A stretch of DNA of 41,520 bases from Ferrovibrio sp. GTDB taxonomy: Bacteria > Pseudomonadota > Alphaproteobacteria > Ferrovibrionales > Ferrovibrionaceae. Below, piece by piece: positions 1 through 7,896 of this stretch. Position numbers and translations under genes: made by a program. The stretch covers positions 10,377 through 51,896 of the forward strand of contig NZ_PEKV01000020.1 in the NCBI RefSeq assembly GCF_002796975.1. Direction: 5' to 3'. The notes beneath the pieces were generated by a model. That model did no database searches. It was not told the origin of the DNA and worked only from the letters and a program-made list of their open reading frames with translations. The number at the start of each line of letters is the position of its first letter. Position 1 is the first letter of the stretch.

Positions 1-354
1 CCCGAGGTGCGCGCCGGCGACAAGCGCATCATCCTGATCGACGGCCGCCCGGCCGGTGCGGTCAATCGCGTGCCGGCCAGGGGCGAGGCGCGTTCCAACA
101 TGCATGTCGGCGGCCGGCCGGAAAAGATCGGCCTGACCAAGCGCGAACTCGAGATCTGCGACGCCATCGGTCCGCATCTGAAGCGCGAGGGGCTGATCTT
201 TGTCGGCATCGACGTGATCGGCGACTATCTCACCGAGATCAATGTCACGTCGCCCACCGGCATCCAGCAGATCAACCGCTTCGATGGCGTGAAGCTGGAA
301 GCCGAAATCTGGGATGCCATCGAGGACGCGCTCAGCCGCCGCTCGATGGCGTAG
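1..354 (+). CDS. gshB: Glutathione synthetase, C-terminal part (5' truncated by window)
   Basis: This is the end of an ATP-grasp enzyme that joins gamma-glutamylcysteine and glycine to make glutathione in the cytosol. The frame is open from base 1, so the gene begins outside the window. About 117 residues remain of a protein that is usually near 315. Visible GshB signatures are the stretch [18 protein letters not shown] (the glycine-rich loop region near the active site), then [18 protein letters not shown], and the metal/ATP-binding end [20 protein letters not shown] with the conserved E-x-N. The end [10 protein letters not shown] matches the normal C-terminus of the family, so the 3' end is intact. 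The next gene starts 93 bases downstream on the same strand but is functionally unrelated. Confidence 0.93.
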   Translation, partial: PEVRAGDKRIILIDGRPAGAVNRVPARGEARSNMHVGGRPEKIGLTKRELEICDAIGPHLKREGLIFVGIDVIGDYLTEINVTSPTGIQQINRFDGVKLEAEIWDAIEDALSRRSMA

Positions 355-447
355 CCCTGCGCCAACCTCCGTAGACGGCTGTTTATTTATCTGTCGTCCG
401 GCCGCGCGCCGTCCTAGTCTGTCCCCGGGGAATGGGGGCAGGTGGGG

Positions 448-1200
448 ATGTCGGGTCTGGAGCAGCAGCTCTGGACGTTTGAGGAGCGTGTCAAACACGC
501 GCTGATTCCGTCCGGGTTATATATTCGCTACAAGGTGATGAGGGAGCGCTGGTCGGGCGAGCCTGAACTGCGCCTGCTGGAGATGCTGGTCGACCGGCGG
601 CGCAATGCCATCGATGCCGGTGCCAACAAGGGCACCTTCACGCATGTGCTGGCCGGCCTGGCCCAGCATGTTTATGCCTTTGAACCCAATCCGAAGATGC
701 TGGCGGTGCTGCGCCAGACTGCCGGCGACAATGTCAGCGTGTCGGCGCAGGCGCTGGCCGATCGCAACGGCCCGGCCGAATTCCTCATCCCGCGCGACCG
801 TCACGGCAGCCATTCCAACCAGGGCGGCTCGCTCAGCCGCATCAAGGTGCGCGGTGACCATACGGTCGTGCCGGTGCAGATGGCGCGGCTGGACGATCTC
901 GGTCTGACCGACATCGGCTTCATCAAGATCGATGTCGAGGGCGGCGAGCTGGAGGTGCTGGCCGGCGCCGGCCAGTTGCTGGCGCGCGATCGGCCCGTGC
1001 TGCTGATCGAGATGGAGGAAGTGCATACGCAGACCCCGATCGAACTGTCGCTCGCCAAGGTGCTGCAGTTCGGCTATCGCGCCATGTTCTTCGACCGTGC
1101 GCGCCAGAGCCTGCGCCTGCTGGAGGATTTCGACCCCGAACTGATGCATCGCCAGCGCGGGGCTGGTTATGTCTTCAACTTCATCTTCCTGCCGGCCTGA
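448..1200 (+). CDS. FkbM-family SAM-dependent methyltransferase
   Basis: Predicted cytosolic S-adenosylmethionine-dependent methyltransferase of the FkbM family, which methylates hydroxyl groups of sugars, glycans or natural products; the substrate here is unknown. The Rossmann SAM-binding motif NAIDAGANKGTFTHVLA lies at about residues 53-69, followed by the acidic ribose-binding loop YAFEPNP. The FkbM hallmark FIKIDVEGGELEVL is at about residues 158-171. The length of 250 residues is normal for the family. I chose ATG 448 because a G-rich Shine-Dalgarno stretch (GGGGG, 434-438) lies about 9 bases upstream. A GTG six bases earlier at 442 is an alternative. No glycan genes adjoin it, so context does not give the substrate. 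Confidence 0.88.
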   Translation: MSGLEQQLWTFEERVKHALIPSGLYIRYKVMRERWSGEPELRLLEMLVDRRRNAIDAGANKGTFTHVLAGLAQHVYAFEPNPKMLAVLRQTAGDNVSVSAQALADRNGPAEFLIPRDRHGSHSNQGGSLSRIKVRGDHTVVPVQMARLDDLGLTDIGFIKIDVEGGELEVLAGAGQLLARDRPVLLIEMEEVHTQTPIELSLAKVLQFGYRAMFFDRARQSLRLLEDFDPELMHRQRGAGYVFNFIFLPA

Positions 1201-1295
1201 TCTCCCGGCCTGACCACGACCCGGCCCCACCACGGTCACAGAACCCGGCTGCGCCGCAGGGTGTTGTCCTTTGCGAAAGCGAAGGAGGACACGCC

Positions 1296-1493
1296 ATGCG
1301 CAAATTCTTGATTGCCGCCGTCGCCCTGACGGCACCGCTGACGATCGTTGCCTGCAGCCCGAGCCCGCCGCCGCCGCAGACCGTGATCGTCGATCCGCCG
1401 CCACAGCGCGCCACCGTGGCACCGGGCCAGGCCGTTGTTGTGCCGCCGGGCAGCACGGTTAAAACCTGCCCGCCGGGCTATACCACCTGCTGA
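1296..1493 (+). CDS. Small proline-rich lipoprotein
   Basis: A 65-residue predicted outer- or inner-membrane lipoprotein of unknown function. The N-terminus is a classic type II signal peptide: MRKFL, a hydrophobic AAVALTAPLT stretch, then the lipobox IVAC with the acylated Cys at residue 20. The mature part is short and proline-rich (SPSPPPPQ, VDPPPQ, VVPPGS) and ends in a Cys-containing tail CPPGYTTC. A strong Shine-Dalgarno (AAGGAGGA, 1282-1289) sits 6 bases before the ATG. Small lipoproteins like this are common in alphaproteobacteria and usually poorly characterised. The two C-terminal cysteines could form a disulfide in the periplasm, which is inference. Confidence 0.8.
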   Translation: MRKFLIAAVALTAPLTIVACSPSPPPPQTVIVDPPPQRATVAPGQAVVVPPGSTVKTCPPGYTTC

Positions 1494-1687
1494 GCCGCTA
1501 CCTGCACGGCAGGTTGCATATCCCAATACGTGTAATGCCGTTTGCACGCATATGATTGAACCTGTCTGGACCGCCTGACTCTGCAGCGCGACGTGAGTCG
1601 ATGGACTGCGGAAACAGGCGATCCGCAGATTTTTCCGCCTGCAATTTCATGCATGGCAGCCGCAAGGATTGATCAGGATATTTCGCC

Positions 1688-1716
1688 GTGACAATCCGGC
1701 ATCCTTTGCCTATTGT
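1688..1716 (+). promoter_or_regulatory. Sigma-70-like promoter upstream of the DUF2336 gene
   Basis: GTGACA (1688-1693), a 17-base spacer, then TATTGT (1711-1716) resemble -35/-10 elements (5/6 and 4/6 matches). Transcription would start near 1723. This argues against the upstream TTG at 1713 as the start codon of the following gene. Confidence 0.5.
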
Positions 1717-1775
1717 CCGCGCCCAATAAACACCGGCACCAACGAACGACGTTATGGGCGGGGGCTGCAGAGTTA

Positions 1776-2921
1776 GTGTCTCAGGGGGCGTTTCTCGGTA
1801 TTCAGGATGTGCAGCGGCTGCTGGCGGACCCTTCCCCAGCGGCACGGGCTGACACGGCCGCGAAAGTCGCCCGCGCCTTTGCCCATGAAAACCAGGGTGG
1901 CACCGCCTTAAGCGCCACCGAACGCGAACTGGCCCAGGCGATCATCGCCGCCCTGGCCCGCGATGCGGAAATCCTGGTGCGCCAGACGCTGGCCGAACAG
2001 CTGCGCGACTCGCCGCAGCTGCCGCGCAGCGTGGCGATGAAGCTGGCGCGCGATGTGGCCGACGTGGCCACCCCGCTGCTGCAATTCTCGCCGGTGTTTT
2101 CCGAGGCCGACCTGATCGAACTGGTGCAGGCGGTGTCGCCGCTGCATCAAAGCGCCATTGCCGGCCGCGGCAAGGTTTCCGCGCCGCTAGCCGCCGCCCT
2201 GGTCACCCATGGCGCCGAACCTGCCGTCGCGGTGCTGATGAACAACCGCGGCGCCGAAGTCGGCAGCGCGATGATGGAACGCGCGTTGGAACGCTTCCCT
2301 GACAGCCGCGCGCTGGGCGATGCGCTGGCGCGCCATCCGCAGCTGCCGCCGAAATTCGCCGCCCGGCTGATCGCGCAGGTTTCGGACACGCTGCGCGACG
2401 CGCTGGTCAGCCGCTACCAGATTCCGCCGGCCATGGCCACCGACACCATGATGCAGCTGCGCGAGCGCAGCCTGCTCGGCCTGCTGGGCGACGGCGCCGA
2501 ACCGCCGGCGCTGGCCGATCTGGTCGCCGATCTGCTGAAGCGCGGCCAGCTCACCAGTACGCTGTTGCTGCGCGCCCTTGGCGGCGGCGATCTCGCCTTC
2601 TTTGAACAGGCGGTCGCCCAGATCGCCAATGTGCCGCTTAGCAATGTGCGGCTGCTGATCCACGATCCGGGCAAGCGCGGGCTGCAGGCGATCTACCAGC
2701 GCTGCCGCCTGCCCTCGGAATATTTCAAGATGACCGAAGCGGTGATCGATCTGGCGCGCGGCTTCGATTTCGTGCGCGGTGCCGCCGAACGCGCCGAATT
2801 CGTCGAGATGGTGATCGGTATGATGCTGGCCGATTACGCCATCCTGTGGGACCGCCATGAGCAGCAGTGGCTGGCGCGCCGCCGCAGCCGCGCCCAGGTC
2901 GCGCAACGTCTCGCTGCCTAG
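1776..2921 (+). CDS. DUF2336 domain protein
   Basis: A 381-residue soluble, alpha-helical, alanine/leucine-rich protein of the DUF2336 family, which is widespread in Rhodospirillales and rhizobia and has no established function. The conserved N-terminal signature DVQRLLADPSPAARADTAAKVA starts about 10 residues in. It is followed by HEAT-like helical repeats (LVRQTLAEQLRDSPQLPRSVAMKLA and similar) through the central region. I chose GTG 1776 because it directly precedes the conserved family start and because the upstream TTG at 1713 falls inside a promoter-like -10 element. The gene converges on a histidine kinase gene with only 16 bases between the stops. DUF2336 genes often lie near signalling genes, so a role in two-component signalling is possible but is inference. 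Confidence 0.8.
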   Translation: MSQGAFLGIQDVQRLLADPSPAARADTAAKVARAFAHENQGGTALSATERELAQAIIAALARDAEILVRQTLAEQLRDSPQLPRSVAMKLARDVADVATPLLQFSPVFSEADLIELVQAVSPLHQSAIAGRGKVSAPLAAALVTHGAEPAVAVLMNNRGAEVGSAMMERALERFPDSRALGDALARHPQLPPKFAARLIAQVSDTLRDALVSRYQIPPAMATDTMMQLRERSLLGLLGDGAEPPALADLVADLLKRGQLTSTLLLRALGGGDLAFFEQAVAQIANVPLSNVRLLIHDPGKRGLQAIYQRCRLPSEYFKMTEAVIDLARGFDFVRGAAERAEFVEMVIGMMLADYAILWDRHEQQWLARRRSRAQVAQRLAA

Positions 2922-2937
2922 TTATCAGCCAGAAAAT

Positions 2938-4743
2938 TCAGTGTGCGTGGTGGATGCCGGTACGCGAGGCCGGGAAGGACACCGTGATCAGAGTGCCGCG
3001 ACCGGGCGCGCTGTCGATGGCGATGCTGCCCTGATGGGCGCGTACGAAGGCCCGCACCAGCGACAGCCCTAAACCGACGCCGCCGTATTTGCGGCTGAGC
3101 TGACTGTCGGCCTGCTCAAAGGCATCGAAGATGCGGGTCTGGTCTTCCGGCGCGATGCCGATGCCGCGATCCGTCACCTTCAGCAGGATCTCGTTGCTGG
3201 CGGCATCCAGCAGGGCTTCGGCCTCGACCGGAATACCGGTGGGCGAGAATTTCAGCGCATTGCCGATCAGGTTCAGCAGGATCTGCCGCACCAGCCGCGC
3301 ATCGGCATGCAGCGGCGGCAGATCGACGGGCAGGGTGACGTTCACCGCCTCCACCGTGCGGCCGTAATGCGAGGCGGCGAGGCGCGCACAGATCGGCAGT
3401 TCCTCGTCCAGCATCACCGGCTGCTCATGCAGCTGGATCTGGTTGGCCTCGATACGGGCGAGGTCGAGGATGTCGTCGATCACCGACAGCAGGTGGCGTG
3501 CACTGCCGTTGATGTCGTGCAGGTATTCGTCGTATTTCGCCCAGTCGGGACCGAACATCTTCTGCTGCACGATATCGGAAAAGCCGATGATGGCATTCAG
3601 TGGCGTACGCAGTTCGTGGCTCATATTGGCCAGGAAGATCGATTTGGCCTGGCTGGCGCGCAGGGCGGCATCGCGCGCCTGGCTCACTTCGCGGAACAGC
3701 TCCTCCAGCCGTGCATTCTGGCTCTGCAGCTTGGCGCTGGCTTCCTGCTGTTCGGTCACGTCGATCACGATCAGTGCGCGGTCGCCCTGCGGCGTGCTGC
3801 GGCGGCCGATCTGCAGCCAGTGGCCATTCGGCAGCTGCAGCGCACGCTTCGGCGACTCGCCCGACAGTTCACCCATCAGCAGGCTGTCGGGCAGGCCGGC
3901 GCGCCGCAGCAGCGCCGGCAGCGCCGTGCCGCGCGCGAACATATTCTCGTCCAGGCCCAGCAGGGCCGGCAGCCGGCGGTTCCACAGCAGCAGGCGATTC
4001 TCGGCATCGAGGAAGGCAAAGGCTTCGGTGCTTTCGGCGATGTCGAGCAATTCGCCCTGCGCGGCGCGGATGCGGGCATAGAGCGCGACATTCTCCTCAT
4101 GCAGGCGGCGGTTGCGGCGGATCACGCCGTTGACGATGCGGTTGGTCAGGAGCATCGCCACGGTATAGAGCGCCGAGACCACCGCCATCGCCATGCCGAT
4201 GGTGCCGCCCTGCCACAGGAAGAAGGAAATGAAGGGTACGGCGATCAGCAGCATGAAGGTCATCGCCGCCCTGGGCACCACCGCCAGCGTGGCGGCCGAG
4301 CCGGCCAGCATGCCGGCGGCCACCATGATCACCAGCAGGCGATGCGATTCATCCAGCTGCGGCAGGAACAAAGCCGCCGCGCCCCAGGCAATGCCGGAGA
4401 AAGCCGCGCCCCAGACATCGAAGGTGCGCATACGGGCCGAGCGCGTTTCGTCGCGGTCGGTGCGGCGGGTATAGGTCACCCAGCGATACAGCATGTAGAG
4501 CAGGCCGGCGGCATGCAGCAGCCACCAGCTCAAGAGCCAGTTGAGCGGAATCTGTCCGATCAGCAGCACTGCAACAGCAGTGACGTTGACGATGGTGACG
4601 CCGGCATTGATCGGCACCACCTGGCGGAGGCTGGCAAGCGTGGGATTGCGTCGCGCGGCGCCGGGTATGGTCCCGGGCGGTGCTGCCGGTTCGGTCGGCC
4701 GAGGTTGTGTTTCCCTGGGCGAGGTCTCGCTGGCGTCTGACAT
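2938..4743 (-). CDS. Membrane-bound sensor histidine kinase
   Basis: A 601-residue sensor kinase that autophosphorylates on histidine and passes phosphate to an unseen response regulator. The N-terminal 200 residues hold about six hydrophobic membrane segments (for example VTAVAVLLIGQIPLNWLLSW and FMLLIAVPFISFFLW). A coiled-coil and a PAS-like region (AFAFLDAENRLLLWNRRLPALLG) follow. The HisKA box is MSHELRTPLNAIIGFSD with the phospho-accepting His376. The HATPase has the N box LNLIGNALKFS, G1 DRGIGIAPED, F box FDAFEQAD and G2 GGVGLGLSL. No receiver domain is fused. ATG 4743 is preferred over GTG 4761 because GGGGA lies 6-7 bases upstream. No response-regulator gene is adjacent, so it is an orphan kinase here. 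Confidence 0.9.
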   Translation of the reverse strand: MSDASETSPRETQPRPTEPAAPPGTIPGAARRNPTLASLRQVVPINAGVTIVNVTAVAVLLIGQIPLNWLLSWWLLHAAGLLYMLYRWVTYTRRTDRDETRSARMRTFDVWGAAFSGIAWGAAALFLPQLDESHRLLVIMVAAGMLAGSAATLAVVPRAAMTFMLLIAVPFISFFLWQGGTIGMAMAVVSALYTVAMLLTNRIVNGVIRRNRRLHEENVALYARIRAAQGELLDIAESTEAFAFLDAENRLLLWNRRLPALLGLDENMFARGTALPALLRRAGLPDSLLMGELSGESPKRALQLPNGHWLQIGRRSTPQGDRALIVIDVTEQQEASAKLQSQNARLEELFREVSQARDAALRASQAKSIFLANMSHELRTPLNAIIGFSDIVQQKMFGPDWAKYDEYLHDINGSARHLLSVIDDILDLARIEANQIQLHEQPVMLDEELPICARLAASHYGRTVEAVNVTLPVDLPPLHADARLVRQILLNLIGNALKFSPTGIPVEAEALLDAASNEILLKVTDRGIGIAPEDQTRIFDAFEQADSQLSRKYGGVGLGLSLVRAFVRAHQGSIAIDSAPGRGTLITVSFPASRTGIHHAH

Positions 4744-4829
4744 TTTGCTTCCCCGCTTCACTCAAGCGGAAATGCACCGGCGCCGCAACTGCCCGTGATG
4801 GTTACCGGCCCCCAATCACCAGGATGTGG

Positions 4830-5963
4830 TCACCAACCATTGACGCGATCCCATTCGGCAACGATCTCGGTGCCACCGTCGACCACATAATAGCGATCAT
4901 ACATCGCACCGGTCATGCAGGAGTGGTTGGGCAGGACGCGCAGGCGGCTGCCCGGCGGGTGGGCGGTGAAATCCACCGGCGGCACATCCGGCCCGCCGAG
5001 CAGGCCATGTTCCTGATGCACGTCATGGATGTTCATGCCGTCCAGCGGCAGGGCGCCATCGGGCCGGCAGACCCGTCCATAGCCGGTGCCCGGTACATTC
5101 TTGTTGGCACCGGTGTCTTTCGACAGCGCCAGGCCGCCGGCATCGATCAGCACATGGTTGCGGCCCGGATGGTGCGAGACCACGGTGGCCAGCACCGAAA
5201 CGGCGATATCTTCCATCGCGCAGGTGCCCAGCCCGGCCTGGAACAGGTCGAAGAAGACGAAATTGCCCGGCCGCATCTCGGTCACGCCGGTCAGGTTTTT
5301 GGCAAACAGCGCCGTCGGCGTCGAGCCGACCGACACGATGGGACAGGCAAAGCCGGCCGCGCGCAGGCGCTCGGCAGCCTGCACGACGGCTGCGCGCTCT
5401 TCCTCGGCAACGCGTTCGATCCCGGCGGCGTCTTTCGCACCGTAGGAATGGCCGGCATGGGTCAGCACGCCGGTGAGTTCGACACCGGGCTGGGAGAGGG
5501 CTTTGCCCAGTGGCAGCAGCAGCTCGGAGTCAGGCGCAAGGCCGGCGCGGCCCAGCCCGCAATCGATCTTGATCATGACGTGGAACGTGACGCCGAGCCG
5601 TTGCCCGGCTGCGGCGGCGGCCTGCGCCACCGCCGGATGGTCGGTGATGATCTTGAGATCGACGCCGCTTTTGATCAGCTTGGCCACCTGATCGAGCTTT
5701 TGCGGCGCCATCGGCACGGCATAGAGGATGTCGCGGAAACCGGCTTTGGCGAAGTATTCGGCTTCGGCCAGTGTGGAGACCGTGATCGGGCCGTCCTTGC
5801 CGACGGCGAGTTCCGCCACTTTCGCGGACTTCGCCGTCTTCAGATGCGGACGCAGGCTGACGCCGAGTTTTTTCGCCCGCGCCTGCATGCGGGCGATGTT
5901 GGCCTGCAGCCGGCCGCGGTCGAGGATCAGTACAGGTGTGGGCAGATCGGCAAGCGTGGTCAT
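4830..5963 (-). CDS. D-threonine aldolase / D-serine dehydratase family PLP enzyme
   Basis: A 377-residue fold-type III pyridoxal-phosphate enzyme with the alanine-racemase-like barrel of the DSD1 family. Members cleave D-threonine or related D-3-hydroxyamino acids to glycine plus aldehyde, or deaminate D-serine. The N-terminus TPVLILD is followed by RPHLKTAKS, where Lys42 is the likely PLP Schiff-base lysine. GLGRAGL and THAGHSYGAKD are conserved. Near the C-terminus NHSCMT supplies the His347-x-Cys349 metal-binding pair typical of this family, so both cofactors should be bound. The ATG is preceded by GAGGGGAG. It starts 13 bases after the second TPR/glycosyltransferase gene and is probably the last gene of that operon. 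The exact substrate cannot be read from sequence. Confidence 0.87.
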   Translation of the reverse strand: MTTLADLPTPVLILDRGRLQANIARMQARAKKLGVSLRPHLKTAKSAKVAELAVGKDGPITVSTLAEAEYFAKAGFRDILYAVPMAPQKLDQVAKLIKSGVDLKIITDHPAVAQAAAAAGQRLGVTFHVMIKIDCGLGRAGLAPDSELLLPLGKALSQPGVELTGVLTHAGHSYGAKDAAGIERVAEEERAAVVQAAERLRAAGFACPIVSVGSTPTALFAKNLTGVTEMRPGNFVFFDLFQAGLGTCAMEDIAVSVLATVVSHHPGRNHVLIDAGGLALSKDTGANKNVPGTGYGRVCRPDGALPLDGMNIHDVHQEHGLLGGPDVPPVDFTAHPPGSRLRVLPNHSCMTGAMYDRYYVVDGGTEIVAEWDRVNGW

Positions 5964-5976
5964 GATGCTACTCCCC

Positions 5977-7896
5977 TCAACTCAAAGCAATATTGCGCAG
6001 GCGGGCGTCGTCGATGGCGATATGCGTCGGCGGCAGGCCCTGCCTGTGGCGGTCCCACATCGCATGATAGGCCGCCTCGATGGCGCGGGTGAAGCGCGGC
6101 GTGTCGAATAATGCGCAGGTGTCGCGCTGCGCCGCCAGTTTCTGCCGGATCGACTGCAGTCGATCCGGATCGCACGCCAGTGTGAGCGCCAGTGCTTCGT
6201 AGTCTTCCGTCGTTTCGGTGATCAGTTCAGGCAGGTTGGCAGCCCGCAGCAGGCTGGCGGCGACACGGCTGGCAAAGGTGTTGCCGAGCCGGGTCAGCAC
6301 CGGCAGGCCAACCCAGAGCGCGTCGCTCGCCGTGGTATGGGCATTGTAGTGGAAGGTGTCGAGGAACAGGTCGGCCAGACGATGGCGGGCGAGATGTTCG
6401 GGGGAGGGCAGGCGATGGGCGAAGACCAGCCGTTCCGGCGCAACGCCACGCGTCTGTGCTTCCGTCCGGAGCCGGCCGGCCACGCCATCGCCAGTTTCCA
6501 GCAGCCATAGCACACTGCCCGGCACGGCAAGCAGCAGCCGCATCCAGATATCGAAAATATCCGGTGTGATCTTGTAGTTGTTGTTGAAGCAGCAGAAGAC
6601 GAAGCCGGTCTCCGGCAGGTTGCAGTCGGCGCGGCTGAACGGACGCGCCGAAATTTCACGCCGGTTGTCAGTCGACTGATAAGTCTGCGGCAGATGAACG
6701 ACGCTCTCGCTGTAGTGCGGGACATGTTCCGGCGGAATGATCACCGGATCGGCGATGACATAGTCGATATACGGTGCGCCCATCGTGCCTGGAAAGCCGA
6801 GCCAGTTGACCTGCACCGGCGCAACATGGCGGGCAAAGATTCCGGTGCGTTCGTTGCGGGTGTAACCGGTCAGATCGATGGCGATGTCGATCTGCAGGCG
6901 ACGTGCGAGATCGCAGATTCCGGCATCCGAGCGGTCATGCACGTCGTGGAAATGGTCGACACCGGCGCGCAGCCGCTGTCGCATCGCATCAGTGCCGGGC
7001 GGTCCGAAGGAAAAGCAGTGGATCTCGAAACCGCTGCGATCATGCTGCTCGAACAGGCCGGCGACCAGATAGCCGACGGCGTGTTCCTGCATGTCAGCTG
7101 AGAAATAGCCGATCCGCAGCCTGTGTGCCGGGCGCAGCCCGGCCGGTTTCGGCGGCTCGCCGGCGGAAGGATATTTGTTCGCAGCATAGGCGCTGGCGCA
7201 TTGCTTCTGCAGAGCGGCATCTGACGGCAGTGCGATGAACGTGAACGGCAGCACGCCGTCGTGCCCGGCCGCCACGGTATTTCGCAGGGCCGCGCTATCC
7301 TCGGCATAGCTCGACCAGTCGCAGAGTGCCGCCTTGGCATGCATGCGGATGCTGTAGCCATAGGGCAGGGCGGGTTTCGCGGCGATGGCGCGATTGATCA
7401 GCGGCACGGCGTCGGCCGGCCGGTCGAGCCGCAGATACAGCATGGCCTGGTTGCCCAGCGCTTCGGCCATCTCGGGCTGCAGCGCGATGGCTCTGTCATA
7501 GGCCGCGCGCGCCTTGTCGAATTCGAGCCTTGCCTTATGCACGTTGCCGCAATTGCACCAGGCCTCGGCATAACCAGGTTTGATCGCCAGCGCCTGCTGA
7601 TACGCGTCCAGCGCAGCGGCGAGGTCTTTCTCGTATTCGCGGCAGCGCCCGAGATTGAGCCAGGCCTCGGCATTCTGCGCGTCGCTGGCCACCGCCTGTG
7701 CGGCAAGGATTTTGGCCTCGGCATATTTCTGCTGGCCGATCAGCGCGGCGGCCAGATTGCCCAGGATCGAGGGCCGGCCGGGCACCAGTTCGAGAGCCGC
7801 GCGCAGCCGGGTTTCCGCCCCGGCATAATCCTCTTTCAGCAGCAGCTGCGCAGCTTCGAGGAACAGAATCTTCGCCGCCTCCAGACCGCTGCTCAT
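5977..7896 (-). CDS. TPR-repeat O-GlcNAc-transferase-like protein (second tandem copy)
   Basis: A 639-residue protein joining N-terminal TPR repeats (about residues 1-190, such as AEAWLNLGRCREYEKDLAAALDAYQQALAIKP) to a GT41/SPINDLY-type glycosyltransferase. Residues aligning with the human OGT active site are present: His272 in SADMQEHAVG, WLGFPGTMGA, Lys442 in FNNNYKITPD, and HTTASDALWVGLPVL with SRVAASLL. By family knowledge it should move a nucleotide-sugar residue onto protein Ser/Thr; donor and target are unknown. Its ATG overlaps the stop of the preceding paralogue by ATGA, implying translational coupling. A 56-base block of exact identity with that paralogue (7715-7770 against 9607-9662) points to recent duplication or gene conversion. 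No signal peptide, so probably cytosolic. Confidence 0.88.
   Translation of the reverse strand: MSSGLEAAKILFLEAAQLLLKEDYAGAETRLRAALELVPGRPSILGNLAAALIGQQKYAEAKILAAQAVASDAQNAEAWLNLGRCREYEKDLAAALDAYQQALAIKPGYAEAWCNCGNVHKARLEFDKARAAYDRAIALQPEMAEALGNQAMLYLRLDRPADAVPLINRAIAAKPALPYGYSIRMHAKAALCDWSSYAEDSAALRNTVAAGHDGVLPFTFIALPSDAALQKQCASAYAANKYPSAGEPPKPAGLRPAHRLRIGYFSADMQEHAVGYLVAGLFEQHDRSGFEIHCFSFGPPGTDAMRQRLRAGVDHFHDVHDRSDAGICDLARRLQIDIAIDLTGYTRNERTGIFARHVAPVQVNWLGFPGTMGAPYIDYVIADPVIIPPEHVPHYSESVVHLPQTYQSTDNRREISARPFSRADCNLPETGFVFCCFNNNYKITPDIFDIWMRLLLAVPGSVLWLLETGDGVAGRLRTEAQTRGVAPERLVFAHRLPSPEHLARHRLADLFLDTFHYNAHTTASDALWVGLPVLTRLGNTFASRVAASLLRAANLPELITETTEDYEALALTLACDPDRLQSIRQKLAAQRDTCALFDTPRFTRAIEAAYHAMWDRHRQGLPPTHIAIDDARLRNIALS

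Noticed and set aside
1713..1775. TTG 1713 as the start of the DUF2336 protein
   Set aside because: It lies inside a promoter-like -10 element and adds 21 residues that do not resemble the family N-terminus; GTG 1776 fits better.
3307..4740. Long plus-strand frames opposite the histidine kinase
   Set aside because: Gln/His/Arg-rich shadow translation, while the minus frame has every kinase motif.
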